Below are positions 19,787-29,393 of a stretch of 64,000 nucleotides of DNA, piece after piece. The DNA lies in contig CAZZHH010000001.1 of assembly GCA_964653595.1 (NCBI GenBank), forward strand, positions 41,773-105,772. Direction: 5' to 3'. Below the pieces are notes generated by a model that saw nothing but the letters and a program-made list of their open reading frames with translations, made no database searches and was not told the origin of the DNA. Position numbers and translations under genes: made by a program. Position 1 is the stretch's first letter. Every line of letters begins with the position of its first letter. This DNA is from JBAXTE01 sp964653595. Lineage in GTDB: Bacteria > Bacteroidota > Bacteroidia > Bacteroidales > WCHB1-69.

Positions 19787-20644
19787 GTGGTTCAAATAAT
19801 TCTTTATGCAGTATTAGCTTTAGGGTTAATAGGGATAGTTGCCGCCATCATTCTCTATTTCGTATCACAAAAGTTTAAAGTGATTGAAGATCCGAGGATT
19901 GATGAAGTGGCTGATCAATTACCAGGTGCAAACTGCGGTGGCTGTGGTTTTGCTGGCTGTAGAAATTTTGCTGAAGCGATTGTAAAAGCAGGGAATATGG
20001 ACAATTTAAGTTGTCCAGTTGGAGGAAATGCGCTTGTAGCAGTCATTGCACCTATTATGGGAATAGAAGCTATAGAAAAAGCTCCCACTGTAGCTGTGGT
20101 AAGATGTAATGGGTCAAAGACTAATGCACCAGTAAAAACTACATACGATGGAGCTCAGACATGCTCTTTTGCAAATGCTTTGTTTGCAGGAGAGAGTGGT
20201 TGTCCGTACGGATGTTTAGGTTGTGGGGATTGTGTTACATCCTGTAAGTTTGATGCCATATACATGGACAAAGAGACTGGATTACCTGTAGTAATCGAAG
20301 ACAAATGTGTTTCGTGTGGAGCATGTGTTAAGGCATGTCCAAGAAACATTATTGAAATACGATTACAAGGCAAGAAGAGCAGACGTATTTATGTAAATTG
20401 TATCAACAAAGAAAAAGGTGCAATTTCAAAGAAAAACTGTAGTGTAGCTTGTATTGGGTGTGGAAAATGTGTAAAACAATGTATGTTTGAAGCAATCACG
20501 TTGACAAACAATCTTGCGTATATCGATTCTGAAAAGTGCAAACTTTGTCGGAAATGTGCAAGTGAATGTCCTACAGGAGCAATTCTTGAATTAAATTTTC
20601 CACCACGCAAAGTGAGTGAAGTTGATTCAAATGTAGAAAATTAA
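19787..20644 (+). CDS. rnfB: RNF complex subunit B (ferredoxin-type iron-sulfur protein)
   Basis: 285 aa. First gene of rnfBCDGEA, a membrane ferredoxin:NAD+ oxidoreductase that pumps Na+ or H+. One N-terminal TM segment is followed by a [4Fe-4S] domain with Cys in GANCGGCGFAGC and a later Cys. The C-terminal half has several ferredoxin CxxCxxCxxxC clusters (YGCLGCGDCVTSC, KCVSCGACVKAC, CIGCGKCVKQC, KCKLCRKCASEC). RnfB is the entry point for electrons from ferredoxin. The GTG start at 19787 is preceded by AAAGGAG, 7 bp upstream. Confidence 0.95.
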   Translation: MVQIILYAVLALGLIGIVAAIILYFVSQKFKVIEDPRIDEVADQLPGANCGGCGFAGCRNFAEAIVKAGNMDNLSCPVGGNALVAVIAPIMGIEAIEKAPTVAVVRCNGSKTNAPVKTTYDGAQTCSFANALFAGESGCPYGCLGCGDCVTSCKFDAIYMDKETGLPVVIEDKCVSCGACVKACPRNIIEIRLQGKKSRRIYVNCINKEKGAISKKNCSVACIGCGKCVKQCMFEAITLTNNLAYIDSEKCKLCRKCASECPTGAILELNFPPRKVSEVDSNVEN

Positions 20645-20679
20645 AAAATTTATAATCATTCAAACAAAGGAGGATTACC

Positions 20680-22014
20680 TTGAGAACATTCAAGATTGGC
20701 GGAGTTCATCCGGAAGAGAACAAGTTATCGGCTAACAAACCGATAGAGATACTTCCTATTCCGCAAAAGGTATTTATTCCAGTTACACAGCATTTGGGAG
20801 CCCCTTCTACCCTTGTAGTTGAAAAGGGGAGCACTGTTAAAGTAGGAACATTATTAGCGAAAGCAGATGCGTTTATCAGTGCAAATGTTCACTCCTCAGT
20901 GTCTGGAACTGTTGAAAAGATTGAAGATGCTATCGACACAAGTGGCTACCGTAGAAGCACCATTGTTATCAATGTAGAGGGTGACGAATGGGAACCAAGT
21001 ATTGATAGATCTAATGATGTCGTTCACCAAATCACAATGTCTGATAAAGAGATTGTGGAAAGAATCAAAAGCACGGGAGTTGTTGGACTGGGAGGAGCTA
21101 CATTTCCTTCACACATCAAATACATGGTACCCGATGGCAAGAAAGCAAAATATTTGATCATCAACGCAGTAGAGTGTGAACCCTATTTAACTGCCGATCA
21201 TGTGGTAATGCTTGAAAGAGCGGAGGAAGTTATGATTGGAGTTTCTATTATGATGAAAGCTCTTTCTGCTGAAAAAGCGTTCATAGGAATTGAAAACAAC
21301 AAACCAGATGCAATTGCTCACATGACTAAAGTGGCTGGTAATTTCACCAACATTGAGGTACATGCATTAAAAGTGAAGTATCCTCAAGGTGCTGAGAAGC
21401 AGCTAATAAAAGCATTAACAGGCAGAGAAGTACCTTCGGGCAAACTCCCTATCGAAGTAGGTTGTGTTGTAAACAATGTTGGCACTGCTTTAGCGATATA
21501 TGAAGCTGTTCAAAAGAATAAACCTCTTATCGAGAGAGTAGTAACCGTTACCGGAAAATCAGTAAAGAACCCTTGCAATTTAATGGTTCGAATTGGAACT
21601 CCAAGCATTGAGCTAATTGAAAAAGCAGGTGGATTACCAGAAGATACAGGCAAAGTGATTTCTGGTGGGCCAATGATGGGGAAATCGCTGAACTCATTGG
21701 AAGTTCCAGTTTCAAAGGGGACATCGGGAATATTGATTATGAATCACAAGGAAGCAAAACGGAGCGAATCTCAAAACTGCATCCGTTGTGGAAGGTGTAT
21801 CACCGTATGTCCTATGGGTTTAGAACCCTATATTTTACAACAATTCATCGAAAATTCAAAATTTGAGGAGGCCGAACATTATCGGATTATGGATTGTATC
21901 GAATGTGGCTCTTGTCAATACACTTGTCCTGCCAACAGAGCACTCCTAGACTATGTAAGAGTAGGCAAAAGTAAAGTTGGGGCAATCATTCGATCAAGAG
22001 CTTCAAAACAATAA
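20680..22014 (+). CDS. rnfC: RNF complex subunit C (NADH-binding)
   Basis: 444 aa peripheral subunit that exchanges electrons with NAD(H). A glycine-rich FMN/NADH fold (VVGLGGATFPSHIKY and the ECEPYLTADHVVMLE segment) is followed by two [4Fe-4S] clusters, NCIRCGRCITVCPMG and DCIECGSCQYTCPA. The start codon is TTG (20680) with a strong AAAGGAGG 5 bp upstream, and no ATG fits the conserved HPEENK N-terminus. It is 35 bp after rnfB. Confidence 0.95.
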   Translation: MRTFKIGGVHPEENKLSANKPIEILPIPQKVFIPVTQHLGAPSTLVVEKGSTVKVGTLLAKADAFISANVHSSVSGTVEKIEDAIDTSGYRRSTIVINVEGDEWEPSIDRSNDVVHQITMSDKEIVERIKSTGVVGLGGATFPSHIKYMVPDGKKAKYLIINAVECEPYLTADHVVMLERAEEVMIGVSIMMKALSAEKAFIGIENNKPDAIAHMTKVAGNFTNIEVHALKVKYPQGAEKQLIKALTGREVPSGKLPIEVGCVVNNVGTALAIYEAVQKNKPLIERVVTVTGKSVKNPCNLMVRIGTPSIELIEKAGGLPEDTGKVISGGPMMGKSLNSLEVPVSKGTSGILIMNHKEAKRSESQNCIRCGRCITVCPMGLEPYILQQFIENSKFEEAEHYRIMDCIECGSCQYTCPANRALLDYVRVGKSKVGAIIRSRASKQ

Positions 22015-22045
22015 TCAATAACGTCAACGCAAAAAAAGTACATAT

Positions 22046-23053
22046 ATGAGTTTATTGACAATATCAGGTTCACCACATGTTCATTCTGGAGAATCTACAA
22101 AAAAAATAATGTATGGCGTAGTCATTGCCATGTTGCCGGCAATGGGGGTATCGTTTTATTATTTTGGGTTAAGTGCAATCATTCTAACTTTAGTATCTAT
22201 TGCATCTTGTCTACTTTTTGAATGGCTTATTCAAAAATATCTTATCAAAGGCAAAACTACTATTACCGATGGTTCGGCAATCATTACAGGGATGTTGTTG
22301 GCATTTAATGTTCCAACAAGTCTGCCTATTTGGATATTGGTGGTTGGAGCTTTAATATCCATAGCAGTTGCTAAAATGTCCTATGGTGGATTAGGCAAAA
22401 ATCCATTTAATCCTGCTTTGGTGGGTCGTGTTTTTCTGTTAATTTCATTTCCAGTGGATATGACAACCTGGCCTAAACCAAGTTTACCATTTTCAACCTC
22501 CAATTTTGTTGTAGATGGATTAACTGGTCCTACCCCACTCGGAGTTGTAAAAGAAGGATTAATGCAAGGGAAGACCATAGATCAGCTACAATCGCAATTA
22601 CCATCGTATGTTGATATGTTGATGGGACAAATGGGAGGTTCACTGGGTGAAGTTTCTGCAATTGCTTTAATAATTGGAGGATTGTTTATGTTGCTTCGCA
22701 AAATCATTACATGGCATATCCCAGTAGCATTTATTGGTACAAGTTTTATCTTTGCAGCCATTTTAAATCTAATCAACCCAGCAATGTATATTGATCCAAG
22801 TTTTCATTTACTTTCCGGAGGATTAATGTTAGGAGCTATCTTTATGGCTACAGACATGGTTACTTCCCCCATGAGCAAATCGGGGCAACTTATTTTTGGG
22901 ATTGGCTGTGGATTGTTGACGATATTAATTCGTGTATGGGGAGCATATCCCGAGGGAGTATCGTTTGCTATTCTTCTGATGAATGCAGCTACCCCATTGA
23001 TTAACAAAGGATTTAAACCTAAAAAATTTGGGGAGGTTATCAACAATGGCTAA
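22046..23053 (+). CDS. rnfD: RNF complex subunit D (FMN-binding membrane protein)
   Basis: 335 aa polytopic inner-membrane protein with 8-10 hydrophobic segments. The FMN attachment site is the Thr in GLTGPTPLGVVK. It forms part of the ion-translocating core with RnfG. Its last codons overlap the rnfG start (ATG at 23046, stop TAA at 23051-23053), suggesting translational coupling. Confidence 0.95.
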   Translation: MSLLTISGSPHVHSGESTKKIMYGVVIAMLPAMGVSFYYFGLSAIILTLVSIASCLLFEWLIQKYLIKGKTTITDGSAIITGMLLAFNVPTSLPIWILVVGALISIAVAKMSYGGLGKNPFNPALVGRVFLLISFPVDMTTWPKPSLPFSTSNFVVDGLTGPTPLGVVKEGLMQGKTIDQLQSQLPSYVDMLMGQMGGSLGEVSAIALIIGGLFMLLRKIITWHIPVAFIGTSFIFAAILNLINPAMYIDPSFHLLSGGLMLGAIFMATDMVTSPMSKSGQLIFGIGCGLLTILIRVWGAYPEGVSFAILLMNAATPLINKGFKPKKFGEVINNG

Positions 23054-23684
23054 AAAATTAGAATCTACATTAAAGAACATGATATTATCGTTGTTTCTAA
23101 TATCAATGGTAATGTCTGCTGCCCTTGGGTACATATATTTGATTACCAAAGGCCCCATTGAAATGAGTGCAGCAAAAGCGGAGAACGATGCTATCAAAAA
23201 AGTGGCGCCAGAATTTGACAAGATTGATACCACCTATAAAGTTCTGTCACCTGATTTTGATTTATCAAAGGGGAAACCTACAGAAATAGACACGTTGGTT
23301 TATTATGTCTTATCCAAAGGTGGTCAGCTTGCTGGTTATGCTGTTAAAACATACACAAAAAAAGCGTTTTCAGGAGAATTCAAACTCATGGTTGGGTTGA
23401 AACCAGATGGAACGATCAATCAGATTGAAGTATTGGAACAAAAAGAGACTCCTGGGTTAGGCACAAATATGAAAGGTGATAAGTTTAAAAATCAATTTAT
23501 CGGCAAAGATCCTTCCGTTTGGAAGATGACGGTTAAAAAAGATGGTGGCGAAGTGGATGCAATCAGCGCTTCTACCATTACATCACGTGCATATTGCGAT
23601 GCAGTTCAACGTGGGCACGATGGTTATAAAAAGAACTTTAGTCTTAAACCTGTCGATAGCGACTCAACAACAAAAGGAGAATAA
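23046..23684 (+). CDS. rnfG: RNF complex subunit G (covalent FMN)
   Basis: 212 aa. One N-terminal TM helix is followed by the FMN_bind domain. The covalent FMN site is the Thr of SASTITSRA, matching the S-[TG]-A-T consensus. I use the ATG at 23046 (MAKKLES), which overlaps the rnfD stop; an in-frame codon at 23028 would add six residues from inside rnfD. Confidence 0.93.
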   Translation: MAKKLESTLKNMILSLFLISMVMSAALGYIYLITKGPIEMSAAKAENDAIKKVAPEFDKIDTTYKVLSPDFDLSKGKPTEIDTLVYYVLSKGGQLAGYAVKTYTKKAFSGEFKLMVGLKPDGTINQIEVLEQKETPGLGTNMKGDKFKNQFIGKDPSVWKMTVKKDGGEVDAISASTITSRAYCDAVQRGHDGYKKNFSLKPVDSDSTTKGE

Positions 23685-23686
23685 TT

Positions 23687-24283
23687 ATGGGAAATCTTAA
23701 GCATTTAACGAATGGTATTTTCAAAGAAAATCCATCTTTTGTTTTAGTCTTGGGCACATGCCCTGCATTGGCAGTTACCACTTCTGCAATGAATGGAATT
23801 GGAATGGGGGCGGCTACAACATTTGTGCTTCTTTGCTCAAACCTTCTTATATCATTACTAAAAAACTTTATCCCCGACAAAGTCCGTATTGCAGCATTCA
23901 TTGTCATTATCGCTTCCTTTGTGACTATTGTGGATATGGTAATGAAAGCATTTACTCCAGACTTATACAATTCATTAGGAGTATTTATTCCTCTGATTGT
24001 GGTTAACTGTATCATTTTAGGACGGGCTGAAGCATTTGCACAGAAGAACACTCCATTTGCATCCATTTTAGATGGAATAGGAATGGGACTTGGATTTACA
24101 TTAGCACTTTTCATTATGGCTAGCATAAGAGAGATTCTTGGAAATGGATCCATTTTTGACATAAAATTATTGAGTGAAAATTCTAAAACTATGTTGATTT
24201 TCATTCTGCCTCCTGGTGCATTTTTAACTTATGGATATTTAATCGCTATCATGAACTCGATGAAACGAAAACTTAAATTGTAA
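23687..24283 (+). CDS. rnfE: RNF complex subunit E
   Basis: 198 aa integral membrane protein with about six TM segments. RnfE and RnfA are homologous, oppositely oriented subunits of the membrane core. FKENPSFVLVLGTCPALAVTTSAMNG is the typical RnfE start. Two bp separate it from rnfG and 5 bp from rnfA. Confidence 0.95.
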   Translation: MGNLKHLTNGIFKENPSFVLVLGTCPALAVTTSAMNGIGMGAATTFVLLCSNLLISLLKNFIPDKVRIAAFIVIIASFVTIVDMVMKAFTPDLYNSLGVFIPLIVVNCIILGRAEAFAQKNTPFASILDGIGMGLGFTLALFIMASIREILGNGSIFDIKLLSENSKTMLIFILPPGAFLTYGYLIAIMNSMKRKLKL

Positions 24284-24288
24284 TAATC

Positions 24289-24861
24289 ATGGAATATATC
24301 AGTATAATAATACTTGCGTTATTTGTCAACAATGTTGTTTTGGCGCAATTTCTTGGGATATGTCCTTTCCTTGGAGTCTCTAGTAAAGTAAACACATCAT
24401 TAGGGATGGGAGCTGCTGTTATTTTTGTAATGGCACTAGCAAACCTTGTCACTTACCTTATCTTCCAATACATCTTGGTTCCGCTTGATGTTCAATTTAT
24501 GAAAACGATTACATTCATATTTGTAATTGCAACTTTAGTTCAAATCGTTGAAATAATCCTAAAAAAGGCCGCTCCTCCACTCTATCAAGCTTTGGGAATT
24601 TATCTTCCATTAATTACTACCAACTGTGCGGTATTGGGTATCGCCCTTCTGGCTATCACAAAAGAATACAATCTATTACAAAGTGTAACCTATGCAATTG
24701 CAACAGCAGTTGGGTTTACCTTAGCATTAGTTTTACTTGCTGGATTACGCGAACAAATGGAAATAACTGGCTATCCAAAGGGAATGAAAGGGTTTCCAAT
24801 CACATTGATAACTGCGAGCTTATTAGCAATGGCATTTATGGGATTTTCAGGGATGGTATAA
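24289..24861 (+). CDS. rnfA: RNF complex subunit A
   Basis: 190 aa with six TM segments. The start, EYISIIILALFVNNVVLAQFLGICPFLGVS, is the conserved RnfA N-terminus carrying the Cys (ICPF) that helps bind the intramembrane iron-sulfur cluster with RnfE. Last gene of the operon; it converges on umuC. Confidence 0.95.
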   Translation: MEYISIIILALFVNNVVLAQFLGICPFLGVSSKVNTSLGMGAAVIFVMALANLVTYLIFQYILVPLDVQFMKTITFIFVIATLVQIVEIILKKAAPPLYQALGIYLPLITTNCAVLGIALLAITKEYNLLQSVTYAIATAVGFTLALVLLAGLREQMEITGYPKGMKGFPITLITASLLAMAFMGFSGMV

Positions 24862-24873
24862 TGATGACGAATC

Positions 24874-24901
24874 AAAATGTGCTTCAACTCAGGCACATTT
24901 T
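24874..24901. terminator. Bidirectional hairpin between rnfA and umuC
   Basis: AAAATGTGC pairs with GCACATTTT across a 10-nt loop between the two convergent stop codons. The flanking T tract is short. Confidence 0.5.
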
Positions 24902-24905
24902 GGTT

Positions 24906-26177
24906 CTATTCTTCTAAATTTATCTCTAAAATATCAGGCCACTTTGTTGTATAGGATGGAGATAGAGACTCCTGACGGAGTTTCCACTCTTTTTTATCAG
25001 TTCCTTGAGCAGAAATTCGAACTAAATCCCGACCCATCTTTGAATTTAAGATATCCACTGCTGCCATTAACTTTGAGTGTTTAACTCTATCCACATCATC
25101 AAATAAATTTTGTTGCACTTGATTCTCTGGAACAATTTCGGAGACAATAACCCCTGCTTTTTTGTATGAATATCCTTCCCTAAAAATGGATTGTAAACCC
25201 AGCAATGCATAGTGTATAATTTCGGGTGTAGAGGATGAAGCTACTGGAAGCGGAATAATAACATGCCTATAATACTGTTTAAGATCTGTTCGAAAAGGAT
25301 TCGTATTTACAAAAACCAAAACCATATTGGTGCAAGATTTCTGTTTGCGAAGTTTTTCTGCACATCGCGCTGCATAATTTGACACAGCTTCTGCCAACAC
25401 TTCGTACTCTTTTACCATTTTCCCAAAGGAACGAGAAGTACAAATATTTTTCTTGGGAGGTATTAACTGGTTCAAAGGAATACAGGAAGTGCCTTTTAAC
25501 TCTTTTACCATTCTTAAGCCAGTAACGGTAAAATTCTTACGTATCCATGCTTCATTCATTCTAGAAAAATCATAGGCATTATGGATCCCAAAATTCAATA
25601 AATGTTTAGCCGTTCTTCTTCCCACGCCCCATACATCTTCAATAGGGAACTGCTTTAAAGCATCCTCAATTTCATCCATATTATTTAATACACATACTCC
25701 TTGATATTGTTTCTGCTTCTTGGCCATATGATTTGCAATCTTTGCCAACGTTTTTGTAGGCGCAATACCCACAGAAACGGGAATGCCAATCCATTGAAAC
25801 ACCCGATTTTTTATTTCACGTCCTAGTACGTGTAAATCGTGGTGCACAAAACCTGTAAGATCGGCAAAAGCTTCGTCTATGGAATAAACTTCTACTTCAT
25901 CGACCAAAGTTTGAATGGTTTGCATTACTCGAGAAGAAATATCTCCGTATAACGAATAATTTGAAGAAAAAACAGCAATATTCTCACGCTCTACCAACTC
26001 TTTGATTTCAAAAATTGGTTGTCCCATTTTCACGCCCAAGGCTTTCGCTTCATTTGAGCGTGCTATCACACAACCATCGTTATTTGACAACACAACCACT
26101 GCCCTATTTGCCATCTTTGGATTGAACAAACGTTCGCAGGAAGCATAAAAATTATTACAATCGATAAGTGCGTACAT
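24906..26177 (-). CDS. umuC: DNA polymerase V catalytic subunit UmuC (Y family)
   Basis: 423 aa from the ATG at 26177. Error-prone translesion polymerase of the SOS response. Motifs: N-terminal YALIDCNNFYASCERLFNP (first metal Asp), VYSIDEAFADLTGF (catalytic D-E), a helix-hairpin-helix region WGVGRRTAKHLLNFGI, then the little-finger domain. The open frame runs 16 codons further upstream, but those codons lie in a tandem repeat and are not family-like. In most genomes umuC follows umuD directly. Here 583 bp of repeats lie between them. Confidence 0.92.
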   Translation of the reverse strand: MYALIDCNNFYASCERLFNPKMANRAVVVLSNNDGCVIARSNEAKALGVKMGQPIFEIKELVERENIAVFSSNYSLYGDISSRVMQTIQTLVDEVEVYSIDEAFADLTGFVHHDLHVLGREIKNRVFQWIGIPVSVGIAPTKTLAKIANHMAKKQKQYQGVCVLNNMDEIEDALKQFPIEDVWGVGRRTAKHLLNFGIHNAYDFSRMNEAWIRKNFTVTGLRMVKELKGTSCIPLNQLIPPKKNICTSRSFGKMVKEYEVLAEAVSNYAARCAEKLRKQKSCTNMVLVFVNTNPFRTDLKQYYRHVIIPLPVASSSTPEIIHYALLGLQSIFREGYSYKKAGVIVSEIVPENQVQQNLFDDVDRVKHSKLMAAVDILNSKMGRDLVRISAQGTDKKEWKLRQESLSPSYTTKWPDILEINLEE

Positions 26178-26760
26178 ATTTTTGAGAAGTGAAATGTGAA
26201 AAGAGAATACAGAAGTAAGAAGCAAGAATACAGAAGTAAGAAGTAAGAAGCAAGAATATTTGTATTTTTAGTATTTCTTAGTGAGATGAGTGTCTGAGTG
26301 ATAAAAATGAATTATAAGTTATAAACTATGAATTATGAGTTGCGCGACGCGAGTCTTAAGAAAAATTTAGAAGTATGAAGTAAGAACGTGAGAAGAGTTA
26401 TGAATTAGCGCGTCCCTATTTTTAAATCCGCCAGTGGTCGGATTGTGAAAATTCGAGGATCCTCGAAAAACAATGATCCGCCAGCAGGCGGACTGGTTTT
26501 TCGGGAAAGCGGGACAGGATTCAGCGATAATGGGATTATTCGTTTTTTTTAATATTCTTAGTTTGTGTCAACTCATCATTTTTAACTTATAATTCATCAC
26601 TTTTTTTTCGACTTTATAGACTTTTGATCCCGAAAAATAAAAAATCTCCGATTTTTGTTATTTTTCGAGGATGCTCGAATTGTTGCAAAATCGAAGATTT
26701 TGATAATTCGGCACTTTATAGACTTTTGACTTTATAGACTTTTGACTTTACGGACTTTTT
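26178..26760. repeat. Repeat-rich spacer separating umuD from umuC
   Basis: Contains no gene. Direct repeats: AGAATACAGAAGTAAGAAGCA-type units (26205-26257) and ACTTTATAGACTTTTG copies (about 26611-26760). Palindromes: TTCGAGGATCCTCGAA (26452-26467) with a near copy TTCGAGGATGCTCGAA (26664-26679), and a long hairpin pairing CGAAAAATAAAAAATC with a downstream arm (about 26634-26669). Dispersed element: TCCGCCAG...CGGA at 26427-26445 and 26477-26496, also present at 39949-39968. It looks like an accretion site for small repeats. Confidence 0.7.
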
Positions 26761-27213
26761 TTATACTTTATGAATTACAAAAGTAACAACTCCCCAAATA
26801 CTAAAGTCCATGTCGGTTGTAACTTTTATGGGTTTAAAATCTGGATTTTCGGGCATTAGACTTAGTCCATTTTTTGTTTTTTGAATTCGTTTTACGGTAA
26901 ATTCGCTATTGATGACACAAACAGCGATACATTGATTATAAGGAATTTTGGAACGATCTACCACCAGCATATCTCCATCTAAAATACCCGCATTTTGCAT
27001 AGACATCCCTTTCACTTTAACATAAAACGTAGCCGATGGATTCTGAATCAATGCTTTGTTTAAATCGAGTTTAACATCAGAATAATCCTCTGCTGGAGAA
27101 GGGAACCCAGCAGACACTCTAGCTTCGAAATAGGGAATTTCCATCCCTTCTAGGGTATCCACCGAAAAGAATTCAAGTTTTTCAGAATTTCCTATTTTTT
27201 TCAATTTAACCAT
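26761..27213 (-). CDS. umuD: UmuD-like S24-family self-cleaving protein
   Basis: 150 aa. Subunit that becomes active in DNA polymerase V after RecA-stimulated self-cleavage. The cleavage site is Ala35-Gly36 in VSAGFPSP. The Ser/Lys dyad is Ser71 (KGMSMQNAGI) and Lys108 (FTVKRIQ). No N-terminal DNA-binding domain is present, which separates it from LexA. Same strand as umuC and upstream of it. Promoter element TATCTTTG is at 27247-27254. I saw no recognisable SOS box. Confidence 0.92.
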   Translation of the reverse strand: MVKLKKIGNSEKLEFFSVDTLEGMEIPYFEARVSAGFPSPAEDYSDVKLDLNKALIQNPSATFYVKVKGMSMQNAGILDGDMLVVDRSKIPYNQCIAVCVINSEFTVKRIQKTKNGLSLMPENPDFKPIKVTTDMDFSIWGVVTFVIHKV

Positions 27214-27246
27214 TTTTCAAACCTGTATCATTTTATTATAATTGGG

Positions 27247-27254
27247 CAAAGATA
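27247..27254 (-). promoter_or_regulatory. -7 element (TATCTTTG) for umuD
   Basis: Exact TAnnTTTG match on the minus strand, 33 bp upstream of the umuD start, placed just after the stop of the preceding gene. Confidence 0.5.
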
Positions 27255-27257
27255 CAA

Positions 27258-29363
27258 CTATTTTATCAGTACCACTGTCCCAATATACTCATGTGGGTAA
27301 TCGCACAAATCAAGGACAATAATTTTGTAGATATAAGAACCAATTGGACATTCCCTATTTGCGAGAGTTTGTCCGTTCCACAATTTAGAAATATCATGGG
27401 TATAAAAAACCAAATCGCCCCAGCGGGAATATATCTCAAAAATATAATCTTTGGCATTAGCACCTCTCATTATAGGTCCGAAAAAATCGTTTTGACCATC
27501 TGTATTTGGAGAAAAGGCATTTGGGATAAATAGCGAAAAATCTTCAACTACATCGATGAATTTTGTCAGAGTATCGAAACATACGTTTTCACTTTGAACA
27601 ACAAGTGTAATAGGGAAATGTCCTAAAAAGCTATATCTATGATTGGGAGAGTGATCTGAGGAATAAAAACCGTCCCCAAAATCCCAATAAGAGGAAGTAG
27701 AATTAGTACTATTGTTTGTAAAAGTAAAAAGAGCATTATCTAAAAAAGATCTTTGGGGTGCAACCGAAAAGTCGGCAATTGGATAAGGTTGACCATCCAC
27801 ATTCGCAGTCAATGATTGAGCACAACCAACAGAGTCGTATGCAGTAACAACATATGAGCCTGCATGAAGTTGGGTTAACTGAGACGAATTTTCTTGTGAA
27901 AAACCAGTCCACTCAAACCTATATGGCGGGATTCCACCAAATGCATGAACATAAATAGCACCATTAGCATAACTACAAATTTCATTGTGAATGCTATCTA
28001 AAACTAAATTATATGGCGGGTTTTGAAAAATCTCAATAGAATCAACTTTCATACAGCCATACACATCGGATACAGTAACAATATAAGTACCTGGCGATAA
28101 GTTATGAATGGTTGAATCGCTCATGCCATTCGACCATTGAAAGAATAAGGGAGGAGTGCCACTATTCATTTTCACTTTAGCCCAACCATTATTTTGTCCA
28201 TAACATTTTACATCGGATTTTTCAAGAGTTGCATCCATATTTCCACTTCCAGATTGAACAACCACAAAAGTAGAATCTATGCATCCTCTAGCATCTGTCA
28301 CCTTCACATAATAGGTACTCGGAAGAAGTCCAGTGGCAGTAATTGCAGTTTGTCCATTAGACCATTGATAGGAATAAGGAGCCAATCCATCCAATGGAGT
28401 ACAAGTAGCTGTTCCATTCGGATTACAGGTAGCAGGTGTGTATGAAGTTTGAAAATTAAGTCCATCGATATAAAACGAGATGGTGTCAGAAGTAGCAGTA
28501 TTTCCACACAAATCGTTTACGGGACCTTGCAGGATTAATTTATAATTTCCTTTTTGAAGTCTTTGGTTTGTTTTAATTTTAAAAAATCGATCTTGGGGTG
28601 CATTCTGAGCGCATGAAGGGCCAATTGCAGAGACAAGAGGATAGTCTCCATTAGGGCCAATTATTCTAAAGTCGCTCAATTGAACAGAATTACACATTAC
28701 CATTTCAGAAAACTGCAACATCACGGATGAGTCGCCACAATTAGAGGTAACATTCATAAAAGCGGGTGGAATGTTATCAAAGATGGTAGCAGTAGATCCA
28801 TTGAAATTGATGGAATAACCAGAAGTAGAACGCGACCAATTGCAGATAAGCATCGTATAAGTAGATCCGGCAGTAACAGGGATATCTGCATTCCAAGGAG
28901 GGCCGTTTGTATTGCCTGGTCCATTTGAATTACCAACACCACCATTGGCAGAATTTGCGCCAGTGCTCCCATTTGCGCCATTATAGTCTCCATAGGAGTT
29001 GCAACTTACCATCAAAGAAGCATTGGTTGCGATGTGGGCACAGCTAGCATTTGTTAGATTAAAAACAGCCCAATCGTAGTCATCTGAATAGGTATTTGGA
29101 GTAATTTCAAAACGAAACAAGCCCGTTGTTTGGGCCGTAAAAGTATACCAAACAGAATAATACTCCTCGTCGAGGCATGAAATTGCTGGATTTATTTCGG
29201 ACACGTAACTTCCCGCTCCATAATATGCATTTAGTTGAGAGTAATGATTCTGACAAATGGGAATTGCGCCCATGCAATCTTGAATTGTAGGAGTTTGCGA
29301 ATGACTATTATAACCTATTGTTAATAAGCAAGTAAAAATAAATATAAAAGCATAATCCTTCAT
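27258..29363 (-). CDS. Secreted SprB-repeat/PKD protein with gliding-motility-type C-terminal (T9SS) domain
   Basis: 701 aa surface or secreted protein. Signal peptide to about residue 23; a Cys-containing N-terminal beta region (about 24-200); an Ig/Big-5-like domain with a conserved NVTSNCGDSSVMLQFSE motif (about 200-300); three SprB-type repeats of the form PPYSYQWSNGQ...LPPGTYTVTVTDxxGC (about 310-525); a PKD domain (FTNNSTNSTSSYWDFGDG); then the C-terminal domain NAFSPNTDGQNDFF...IYSRWGDLVF...WNG...CPIGSYIYKI. That last domain is the gliding-motility-associated (type B) sorting domain recognised by the type IX secretion system. It shares a minus-strand operon with the OmpA protein (30-bp gap). 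Ligand unknown. Confidence 0.85.
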   Translation of the reverse strand: MKDYAFIFIFTCLLTIGYNSHSQTPTIQDCMGAIPICQNHYSQLNAYYGAGSYVSEINPAISCLDEEYYSVWYTFTAQTTGLFRFEITPNTYSDDYDWAVFNLTNASCAHIATNASLMVSCNSYGDYNGANGSTGANSANGGVGNSNGPGNTNGPPWNADIPVTAGSTYTMLICNWSRSTSGYSINFNGSTATIFDNIPPAFMNVTSNCGDSSVMLQFSEMVMCNSVQLSDFRIIGPNGDYPLVSAIGPSCAQNAPQDRFFKIKTNQRLQKGNYKLILQGPVNDLCGNTATSDTISFYIDGLNFQTSYTPATCNPNGTATCTPLDGLAPYSYQWSNGQTAITATGLLPSTYYVKVTDARGCIDSTFVVVQSGSGNMDATLEKSDVKCYGQNNGWAKVKMNSGTPPLFFQWSNGMSDSTIHNLSPGTYIVTVSDVYGCMKVDSIEIFQNPPYNLVLDSIHNEICSYANGAIYVHAFGGIPPYRFEWTGFSQENSSQLTQLHAGSYVVTAYDSVGCAQSLTANVDGQPYPIADFSVAPQRSFLDNALFTFTNNSTNSTSSYWDFGDGFYSSDHSPNHRYSFLGHFPITLVVQSENVCFDTLTKFIDVVEDFSLFIPNAFSPNTDGQNDFFGPIMRGANAKDYIFEIYSRWGDLVFYTHDISKLWNGQTLANRECPIGSYIYKIIVLDLCDYPHEYIGTVVLIK

Positions 29364-29393
29364 AGGAATATTTAAAAATAAAAAAAGAAGGTA

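Noticed and set aside
26178..26225. 16-residue N-terminal extension of UmuC
   Set aside because: Encoded within a tandem repeat; the conserved protein starts at the ATG at 26177.
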